Assembly (NCBI RefSeq): GCF_900205965.1
Contig: NZ_OAOF01000001.1
Coordinates: 519,388 to 583,387 of the forward strand
DNA length: 64,000 bases
Reading direction: 5' to 3'
Origin: Lacrimispora amygdalina
GTDB lineage: Bacteria; Bacillota; Clostridia; Lachnospirales; Lachnospiraceae
A program made the position numbers and the translations under genes. Each line of letters opens with the position of its first letter. The stretch's first letter is position 1. The notes below the pieces were generated by a model, which saw only the letters and a program-made list of their open reading frames with translations, had not been told where the DNA came from and searched no databases. Of the stretch, positions 46,752 to 52,861 are shown one piece after another.

Positions 46752-46891
46752 TAAAAAACTCCTTTATCTATGCGGATACTTTTCATTTTTTCTTAGTGTA
46801 TTTTATGGTTTGACACCATTTTTACACCATTTTTATTTGGAACATCATAATTTTACATGACAAAAGCAATTAAGGCAAGCAAAAAGCCCAC
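46727..46891. repeat. Left attachment-site repeat (attL) of the integrated element
   Basis: About 165 bp, matching 63683-63844 with roughly 90 percent identity. It covers the ABC-F start, its AAGGAG site, and the motif ACACCATTTTTACACCATTT, and ends in GGCAAGCAAAAAGCCCAC, which is half of the integrase terminator. The repeats flank the integrase on one side and the accessory genes on the other. Confidence 0.88.
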
Positions 46892-46906
46892 GATTAAGTG
46901 AGCCTT
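46871..46906 (-). terminator. Integrase terminator overlapping attL
   Basis: Minus strand GGCTCAC-ttaatc-GTGGGCT followed by TTTTGC. The T-rich arm belongs to the repeated att sequence. Confidence 0.7.
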
Positions 46907-46911
46907 ATTTA

Positions 46912-48111
46912 TTATGCTTGTCTTTCTAACTTCTTCATTTCTTCAACTTTTGTTTCTTCTGTAACATGAGTGTATAAATCCATTGTCATACTCAAACTGC
47001 TATGGCCTAATATTTCCTGCACAGTCTTTGGTTTCATTCCCTTTTCAAATGCTCTGGTTGCAAATGTGTGACGTAATGTATGAGGCGTTATCTTTTCAAA
47101 TACAGCCGGCTCTCGCCCCTCTTCTTTGGCTTTCCTAATCTCCTGCTTATTAATATGTGAAACTATATATTTGAGATTTTCGTTTATATAACTCTCATAT
47201 ACAGGCTTTCCAAATTTCGTGGTAAATACAAGATTTTCAAATCCTTCCAACTCCTGATAGTTAATTCCCAGTTCAACCCTTTGCGTATTTTGCTGGAGCT
47301 TCTGCAACTTTAATACTCTGGTCATCTGAGTAAGCATTGGTATACTTCTTTTTCCGGCCTTTGTTTTTGGTTCCTGAAATTTAGGTAAGCATTTTTCACC
47401 TTTTCTTGATTGATAATACAGTAATGTCCTGTTTACAGATATAAGACTGTTTTCAAAATCTACGTCTGCCCAGGTAAGCCCCAGAATCTCGCCTATACGC
47501 ATACCGGAACATAATGCAACCTTATATACATTTTCATAAGTAGAGCCCTGCATCGCTCCTTCAAAAATCTCCTGTTCTGCCGTTGTCATTACTCTCCGCT
47601 TCTTAACTCTTTGCTTCGGTAATGCTATACCAACGCATGGATTTTTAAGGATAATATCATTGTTGAGCGCATAATTCAAAATATCATAGATGATAGAATA
47701 AGTTTTCTTCATGGTATTTAAAGAAAGTTCCTTGTCTTTCATCGCATTAAATATCTTCTGAATATGCACATTTTTTATATCTTTAATTTTCAATCTTCCT
47801 ATTTGAGGCTTGATATACCACTCATAATAATTCCTGTACAGCAAATATGTGGATTCTTTTACAGTATTAGCCTTATACTCTGTCAACCAGATTTCAACCC
47901 ACTTATCCAACGTAACATTATTTACTTTTCCCCTAATTCCATGCTCTAACTCATATCGCATATCTTCCAGAGCTTTCTTTAGACGTTTTGGGTTATCATC
48001 ATCATACAAGGTATACCGTTCACCAGCATAGGTAAAGCGCCCCATGTATCTGCCGTCTGAACGCAAGGTGATTCCTTTAGGTAACATTTTCCCGCTTTTA
48101 TCTAATGCCAT
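46912..48111 (-). CDS. int: Tyrosine-type site-specific integrase
   Basis: A 399-residue recombinase with an N-terminal arm-binding domain ([20 protein letters not shown]), a SAM-like core-binding domain (about 70-160) and a catalytic domain. Catalytic residues are visible: Arg in [13 protein letters not shown], His-x-x-Arg in [12 protein letters not shown], His in ILGHSS and Tyr in DLYTHV. It resembles Tn916/phage integrases. The gene ends next to attL, as expected for the enzyme that integrated this element. Confidence 0.96.
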   Translation of the reverse strand: MALDKSGKMLPKGITLRSDGRYMGRFTYAGERYTLYDDDNPKRLKKALEDMRYELEHGIRGKVNNVTLDKWVEIWLTEYKANTVKESTYLLYRNYYEWYIKPQIGRLKIKDIKNVHIQKIFNAMKDKELSLNTMKKTYSIIYDILNYALNNDIILKNPCVGIALPKQRVKKRRVMTTAEQEIFEGAMQGSTYENVYKVALCSGMRIGEILGLTWADVDFENSLISVNRTLLYYQSRKGEKCLPKFQEPKTKAGKRSIPMLTQMTRVLKLQKLQQNTQRVELGINYQELEGFENLVFTTKFGKPVYESYINENLKYIVSHINKQEIRKAKEEGREPAVFEKITPHTLRHTFATRAFEKGMKPKTVQEILGHSSLSMTMDLYTHVTEETKVEEMKKLERQA

Positions 48112-48209
48112 ATTATTTACTCCTTATAAAGAGTGCAACACCAAAACTGCTATATGCCGCACTCTTTCAACTTTTTTCAACCTCATTGAATCAAAAGATT
48201 ATTGTTTTC

Positions 48210-48431
48210 CTATAATTTATATGCCAGTCTTCTCTTTGCTTGAATAGCTATATCTATTATTCGGGTAGCGCAATGTTTTAACGCTTCCACATCCTCTTCA
48301 TTCTCTAAATTTTTTAAAAGAATGGTTTTTACTACTTCCATATCATCAAGGCTATAATTAACGAATTCCATAGCCATATCTTTAATAAGCTGCTTATCCT
48401 CTTCATTCATTCTAAATTCTTCTTTATTCAT
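48210..48431 (-). CDS. Small acidic helical protein of the element
   Basis: A 73-residue protein (MNKEEFRMNEEDKQLIKDM), acidic and helical, of unknown family. Its ATG overlaps the stop of the 34-codon frame upstream (ATGA at 48428-48431). AAGGAGGG lies before it. It lies between the integrase and the left promoter. Confidence 0.65.
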   Translation of the reverse strand: MNKEEFRMNEEDKQLIKDMAMEFVNYSLDDMEVVKTILLKNLENEEDVEALKHCATRIIDIAIQAKRRLAYKL

Positions 48432-48532
48432 TTTAAATTACCCTCCTTAGCTTTTGGTTGCAAAGTAATAATTCTATGATATAATCTAATTATCCTTATC
48501 GCATTGGTGTGTGATCGGGTATATTTTTTCAT
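48428..48532 (-). CDS. Short basic peptide translationally coupled to the next gene
   Basis: 34 codons (MKKYTRSHTNAIRIIRLYHR...). It starts after an AGGGATA site and ends in an ATGA overlap with the gene at 48210. The start region shares 20 identical bases with the start region of the gene at 58983 (59370-59389). Its ribosome binding site is paired in a GTGC/GCAC hairpin. Basic composition suggests nucleic acid contact. It could be a leader peptide. Confidence 0.5.
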   Translation of the reverse strand: MKKYTRSHTNAIRIIRLYHRIITLQPKAKEGNLK

Positions 48533-48566
48533 TATCCCTGTGCGTTTGCCGATGCACGGGGTTTTT
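48458..48566 (+). ncRNA. Candidate plus-strand RNA antisense to the short peptide gene
   Basis: TTGCAA (48458-48463), a 16-base spacer and TATAAT (48480-48485) predict a start near 48492. CCCTGTGC/GCACGGGG followed by TTTTT (48536-48566) would end it, giving about 75 bases. It would be antisense to the peptide frame at 48428-48532 and, over 20 bases, to the early mRNA of the gene at 58983-59405. Confidence 0.4.
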
Positions 48567-48649
48567 ATTTATGGTGCGTTTGGCAGCAGGATTATGTAAT
48601 TGCCGTTATACGCCTGCTGCCGCAGTTTCATTTATTAATCGCTGTGCAC

Positions 48650-48925
48650 CTACTGTACAGTGAATCTCATGGTCTGTGCAGGAGCCATATACTTTTTGTA
48701 AAGTATCGGGTGGTCTGCTGCAAAGGCTTTACTGTTAAACTTATTACTCATTACCGCCTTAAATCTCACGATCCAGTCACCTATTGCTGCCTCCTCTGAT
48801 CCTCTGGCTTCCAACTCCTTCTTTATTTCTTCCTGCAGGACCGCCATCTGCTTTTCAATAGATTTCTTCTGGATCTCTAATTCTTTCAAGCTATTAACCT
48901 TTTTAAGTAACGTTTTCTCCGACAT
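48650..48925 (-). CDS. Small phage-type coiled-coil protein
   Basis: A 91-residue protein with an N-terminal coiled coil (KKVNSLKELEIQKKSIEKQM) and a conserved-looking tail (FAADHPILYKKYMAPAQTMRFTV). Such proteins occur in early regions of Firmicutes prophages, function unknown. The ATG at 48925 has AAGGAG eight bases upstream. It is the first gene reading left from the promoter at 49133-49161. Confidence 0.7.
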   Translation of the reverse strand: MSEKTLLKKVNSLKELEIQKKSIEKQMAVLQEEIKKELEARGSEEAAIGDWIVRFKAVMSNKFNSKAFAADHPILYKKYMAPAQTMRFTVQ

Positions 48926-49306
48926 TGTGTGCGCTCCTTCCTCCTTGCCGATTCTTACCGGTCTATTGTTCGCCAGCTTTGGCACCTCCTCACCGGGATT
49001 GAATCCTTACACCGTTCCTGTAATCTTCCTGACTATTGGTTTTGCCATTGCTCACTCACAGGTATATTGACTGGAAGTTCATAACCTTTTCGGGGTTATC
49101 GGTGCTTTACTGTTTTGTTATCTTATGTACTTATTATACACAAAGTTAAGTGATTGTTCAAGTGGCGTTATGCACAAAATTAAGTGATTATTTCGTTACA
49201 TTTGTACACTTGTTTTTGTGCACATCAAGTGCTATAATATGCTTAACATGGAAAAGATGCGCCTATTTTATAACGCCTAAATCGACCAGGGAAGGGAGGG
49301 AATACA
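48926..49306. promoter_or_regulatory. Divergent promoter switch region of the element
   Basis: Leftward promoter: TTGAAC (49156-49161), 17-base spacer, TATAAT (49133-49138). Rightward promoter: TTGTTT (49210-49215), 17-base spacer, TATAAT (49233-49238). The sequence CACAAARTTAAGTGATT occurs at 49139-49155, filling the leftward spacer exactly, and at 49173-49189. CACTTG...CAAGTG half sites overlap the rightward promoter. This is a lysogeny-type switch bound by the repressor encoded next to it; binding is inferred. Confidence 0.75.
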
Positions 49307-49522
49307 TTGGCAATCAGTTATAAGAAACTTTTTATTCTCCTTGAAGAACAAGGATGGACCACATACAGAATTAGAAAAGAAAAGCTAATAGGACAAGGAA
49401 CTTTAACAGCTCTTAAAAATGGAACTGGCGGACTTGACAGCAAAACTATATCAAAATTATGTAAAGCATTAAGCTGTCAACCCGGTGATTTAATGGAATA
49501 TGTACCTGACAAGGAAGAATAG
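49307..49522 (+). CDS. Cro/CI-type HTH repressor
   Basis: A 71-residue single-domain HTH protein: WTTYRIRKEKLIGQGTLTALKNGTGG is the HTH and SKLCKALSCQPGDLMEYV is typical of the YdcN/Cro-like group. It starts with TTG, six bases after GGAGGG. It reads rightward from the switch region, opposite to the integrase side. It probably controls both promoters. Confidence 0.9.
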   Translation: MAISYKKLFILLEEQGWTTYRIRKEKLIGQGTLTALKNGTGGLDSKTISKLCKALSCQPGDLMEYVPDKEE

Positions 49523-49524
49523 GC

Positions 49525-49648
49525 TTGAAATACCATTGCGTATATGCTATATTAGAATTATAGAAGGAACAACCGCCCACAAGGGGTTGACCCGAATTAG
49601 GATAGAGAAGCCACCCGTACCGGTCAAGTATCAGGGTGGTTTTTCTTA
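49525..49648 (+). ncRNA. Antisense antitoxin RNA of the element's type I locus
   Basis: Promoter TTGAAA (49525-49530), 17-base spacer, TATATT (49548-49553); start near 49560. Terminator stem CCACCC/GGGTGG (49611-49639) followed by T5. An RNA of about 90 bases, converging on the toxin gene and overlapping its mRNA 3' end. It parallels the RNA at 176-265. Confidence 0.65.
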
Positions 49649-49655
49649 TGTATTG

Positions 49656-49739
49656 CTACTTACTAAACGTAAAAACGAATGTAAGTAATGCCAGAACGAA
49701 AAGACCAAAGGTCATAAGATCTTTAAAGTCAAACTTCAT
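49656..49739 (-). CDS. Small hydrophobic type I toxin (second copy)
   Basis: A 27-residue peptide (MKFDFKDLMTFGLFVLAL...), about 70 percent identical to the peptide at 86-172. A GGGGGTGGTG site precedes the ATG. The leader contains CATTCTA-tga-TAGAATG, the same hairpin as in the first locus. A possible promoter is TTGCAC (49831-49836) with a weak -10 (49808-49813). In the element it may serve as an addiction module. Confidence 0.75.
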   Translation of the reverse strand: MKFDFKDLMTFGLFVLALLTFVFTFSK

Positions 49740-49799
49740 CAGCACCACCCCCATTCTATCATAGAATGAGGTCAACACACCCTGTAACACGATTGTTCC

Positions 49800-50011
49800 A
49801 TGTCCCTATGGTAACATATCCCATTTCAATGTGCAATTACTTTTCCCGGCAGCAGGGCAACTCATTACAACGGAATATTCCGCTCCACTTGCTTTGGATC
49901 CTTCCCCAATAAGTTGGGGAAATCAACCAGGAGTAATAGTATTAAAACAGTATGGGTGGCTGTTATGTAATTACAGTGGGATTTCCCATGCTTCATAAAA
50001 AACAATATATC
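49800..50011. other. Intergenic region right of the toxin gene
   Basis: No gene seen. It holds the presumed toxin promoter and a hairpin TTCCCCAA-taag-TTGGGGAA (about 49912-49931). Confidence 0.5.
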
Positions 50012-50296
50012 TCAGCCGAATTGTCGGCTCTGACCTGCTGCAGCCGTTACAGCGCCTCCGGTTCCCTCTTTAAGCTGGGCTTCCTGCTCCAGCGCTTTCA
50101 GAACCAGGTTTGCAGAATAAAAAATTGAATTCGCTTCCTTTGCCGTGATCTCCCCATTCAGTACCATGTTATTAATCTTTGCCAGGGACCGCCGTACTTC
50201 TGTCGCGGTATTCCAACGAAGCTTTTTCTTTTTACCGCCATTCTCCTTATCTTTCATTAATAGCGAAAGGCGGTATCTCTCTACAATATCACTCAT
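50012..50296 (-). CDS. Uncharacterised phage-type protein
   Basis: A 94-residue protein (MSDIVERYRLSLLMKDKENGG) with a basic patch KKKKLRWNTATEVRRSLAKINNMV and a helical centre (EANSIFYSANLVLKALEQE). It resembles small phage proteins of unknown role. AGGAGG precedes the ATG at 50296. It is the last gene of the leftward unit. Confidence 0.65.
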   Translation of the reverse strand: MSDIVERYRLSLLMKDKENGGKKKKLRWNTATEVRRSLAKINNMVLNGEITAKEANSIFYSANLVLKALEQEAQLKEGTGGAVTAAAGQSRQFG

Positions 50297-50297
50297 T

Positions 50298-50561
50298 TCA
50301 CAGACCTCCTGTAGCATCTATAACTTTTAAGTCTTGTTTTGGTGGGTACATCTCCGCAATCTGCCGCAGCTGCTTAAACGCAGTTTCCTTGCATTTTGAT
50401 TGTATCTTGATATCACTTGCCCCATATCTCGCGTGTTCTTTTCCCTTCTCCTTTAACAGCAATATCCCCTCATAGTTCTTTGTCTCTTCCAAATAAAACA
50501 CTGATGCCATGATTACAAAATATTGTTCTGTTACTCCTGCTTTAATTGTAATGTTTTGCAT
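50298..50561 (-). CDS. Uncharacterised 87-residue protein
   Basis: Not recognised. It starts MQNITIKAGVTEQYFVIMASVFYLEETKNYEG; mixed alpha/beta, no motifs seen. It ends directly before the gene at 50012 and is probably co-translated with it. Confidence 0.6.
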   Translation of the reverse strand: MQNITIKAGVTEQYFVIMASVFYLEETKNYEGILLLKEKGKEHARYGASDIKIQSKCKETAFKQLRQIAEMYPPKQDLKVIDATGGL

Positions 50562-51248
50562 AATATCACCTCAATTTTTGCTATATTGTATTCTCTGATA
50601 CCCAAGTAAAATAAAGATTCTCAGCACAGTCCCCCCCCCCATAAAAGCCTATATGTGCTATAACGGCATGCTAAGTTAAAACGACAAGTCTAAAATCATT
50701 CCTGCACTTATAAGGATACTCCAAAATGTGGTAACCCTGCAATATCTCAGCTATCGTAACAGCTGATGCATACTTGCTCTGAGTCGGTAAAGCGCCGTGT
50801 CAGCTTATTTAATAACAGTGGAATTTACCGCTACAAGATGCCGAACGTTCTATTGCAACATTCGTTTAAAGCGTTCGTTTTCCTTTACAATTATTTATTA
50901 TTAAAAAAAGCCCTTATTACAAGCAATTACCTGTATACTTCCCATATTCTAAGGCTCATTTTACTCTAGCATTTTCCAGCATTTTGACTAGCATTTACTA
51001 GGATCATACAAGGATTTACAAGGGTTTTGTGTCCAGTCTTTTACATACATTTTCTTATCTTCTGTAGCTGTAATAGGAGATAATATAGGAGATCCAACCT
51101 TATCAAATGTTAGCGTTCGTTTTGAATTCTAACATTTTCTAACATCTATGTATTTATATAAGCTAAAGGCGTTGCCAATTTGGAAACACCTTTATGGGTT
51201 CCAGAAGTTTACTAAAATCTACCAGGAGACCTCGTAAAATACGACCTG
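50562..51248. other. Noncoding region upstream of 50298, with C10 tract and iteron-like repeats
   Basis: 687 bases with no convincing gene. They hold a C10 run (50631-50640), AGCATTT at 50968, 50978 and 50990, CTAACAT-type repeats near 51120-51150, and several GTTCGTTT copies (about 50865-50880, 51110-51122). It may contain the promoter read by the element's sigma factor, or a replication-related site. Confidence 0.5.
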
Positions 51249-52127
51249 TCATGCCTCAAAGCAAAGAGCCGCCCTTTCCGTTGCGCTGGTCCATGTCTGA
51301 TTAAACCTTTCTACGCCGGTCCCCCTCATACCAATGCTATAGATTATTTCTGCTTCAGGTAAGAACGGACGAAGCTTTCTGTCATTCACAGGCTTACGTA
51401 GTTCACGCATTGCTTTTGCTTCATCTCGCCGGACTGCGCTTTTAGGTACTCCGCATTCTTTCCCTATCGCTTCCAGTGTCATATTGTCTTGATAACGTTT
51501 GCGAATTACTTCCGGCTGCATTCCTTCTAAGCTGTCTACACACTCCCATATCACCGTTTTAATCTGCTCCTGCTGCATTCCATCAATTATAACTTCTTCC
51601 ATATCTTCATCAGATGGAATATTGTCACCGGTTGTGAATCCCTCCTCTTCAAATCCCTTTACAGGCGCGTCCAGGCTTACCAAATTAGCCTTATTGGCGT
51701 TTTTATGTATATCCCTGACTTGTTCTATACTTAACCCCATAAAGGCGGCAATCTCGTCCTCTGAGGGGTCCCGACCAAATTCTTTTGTAAATGAATCACA
51801 GATCTGCTTATATCTCCGTAATCTTCCCTGGATCTGTGATGGAAGGCGCAGGCAGCAGGAATTACGTTCTATGTACCGTTTAATCCCTTGGATAATCCAG
51901 TACTGCGCATAGGTGAGAAATTTATTTCCGGTGCTGGGATCATAGCCATTTATGGCATCGTATAAAGAAAGGAATCCCTCCTGCTCTAAATCCTCTATTT
52001 CTCCCAATCCACGATACCTTAAAGCGATTGAATAAATAAAGCCCTTAACCTGGTTATACAGAATAAGCATATTCTCTTCCGGGTTTATGCCGGCTTTAAT
52101 CAAGTTCACAAGTTCTTCGTTGGTCAT
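51249..52127 (-). CDS. Sigma-70 family RNA polymerase sigma factor (element-borne)
   Basis: A 292-residue sigma factor. Region 2 is EIEDLEQEGFLSLYDAINGYDPSTGNKFLTYAQYWIIQGIKRYIERN; a region 3-like HTH (FGRDPSEDEIAAFMGLS) and a region 4 HTH (MTLEAIGKECGVPKSAVRRDEAKAMREL) follow. It probably directs RNA polymerase to promoters of this element or of a partner phage. The ATG at 52127 has GGGAGG five bases upstream. The extra C-terminal 45 residues are typical of clostridial phage sigma factors. Confidence 0.88.
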   Translation of the reverse strand: MTNEELVNLIKAGINPEENMLILYNQVKGFIYSIALRYRGLGEIEDLEQEGFLSLYDAINGYDPSTGNKFLTYAQYWIIQGIKRYIERNSCCLRLPSQIQGRLRRYKQICDSFTKEFGRDPSEDEIAAFMGLSIEQVRDIHKNANKANLVSLDAPVKGFEEEGFTTGDNIPSDEDMEEVIIDGMQQEQIKTVIWECVDSLEGMQPEVIRKRYQDNMTLEAIGKECGVPKSAVRRDEAKAMRELRKPVNDRKLRPFLPEAEIIYSIGMRGTGVERFNQTWTSATERAALCFEA

Positions 52128-52151
52128 ATCCTGCTGCCTCCCTACTTTCAA

Positions 52152-52451
52152 TCAATTTTCACAGTAATTAACCTTTCCAAATGTATCCAGTATCTTCCCA
52201 TAGCTTCTTAGGGGATATAAAAAAATCCTTTTGTTACCACTTCGCGTCATGTGTCCAATAGGCAACCACCCATCTTCAATACCCTGTCGTACCCATGTAG
52301 GATCTTTTCCGTAAACTTCTGCAGCTGTTACAATTGGAACACCACCAATGCCAAACTCCGGGTATTGAGCTGCGCTTAAAATTATTCGTGCCACTCTATC
52401 AGCTATATGTCGAGAGTCTTTTAGCATTACTACTTCTTCTAATACGTCCAT
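52152..52451 (-). CDS. Phage-type HTH protein
   Basis: A 99-residue protein: VPIVTAAEVYGKDPTWVRQGIEDGWLPIGHMT looks like an excisionase-style winged HTH, with KRIFLYPLRSYGKIL completing the wing. It is a probable DNA-binding regulator or directionality factor. The stop lies 25 bases before the sigma factor ATG. Confidence 0.75.
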   Translation of the reverse strand: MDVLEEVVMLKDSRHIADRVARIILSAAQYPEFGIGGVPIVTAAEVYGKDPTWVRQGIEDGWLPIGHMTRSGNKRIFLYPLRSYGKILDTFGKVNYCEN

Positions 52452-52549
52452 TTATCCTCTTTTCTATGCAATATCAAGCCTTGCTTAAGCTATGGATTTA
52501 ATTATAAGTTTCATAAATATATAAATGGATTTTATGAGATTACCTGGTT

Positions 52550-52762
52550 TTATTCCTCAGTGCTGCTTTCCATTATTTCTGGATTGTATGCCGGATATTT
52601 TTCAATAAATGCTTCAAGGTCAGTCCCCCTGATCTTTAATGCCCCAAGCTTTAAGCCTATAAGTTCTCCTTTACGTATAAAACCACGTACCGTATCTGAA
52701 TTGACAAGTAATACCTCTGCTGCTTCTTTTACTGTATAAATTTTCTTATATGGCTCTATCAT
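52550..52762 (-). CDS. Excisionase/helix-turn-helix (HTH_17) protein
   Basis: A 70-residue protein: YTVKEAAEVLLVNSDTVRGFIRKGELIGLKLG is the MerR-like HTH of excisionases. It follows the tape measure gene and is a candidate directionality factor for the integrase, although a second such protein is encoded at 59408. Confidence 0.82.
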   Translation of the reverse strand: MIEPYKKIYTVKEAAEVLLVNSDTVRGFIRKGELIGLKLGALKIRGTDLEAFIEKYPAYNPEIMESSTEE

Positions 52763-52861
52763 CTTTCGTTCCTCCGCATTTGTATTTGTTTTAGTTAATT
52801 ATTAGCAATTATTATTGGGGTGGTCCCCTCCCCTTAACAATTGAATCACAATCCAATAAAA

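Noticed and set aside
48582..48621. GGCAGCAGG/CCTGCTGCC inverted repeat as a terminator
   Set aside because: No T-run on either side; the 22-base loop also argues against it. It may be a recombination or protein site but nothing else supports that.
49139..49238. CRISPR-like repeats
   Set aside because: Only two to three motif copies of 17 bases overlapping promoters; they are operators. No CRISPR array or cas gene was found in the window.
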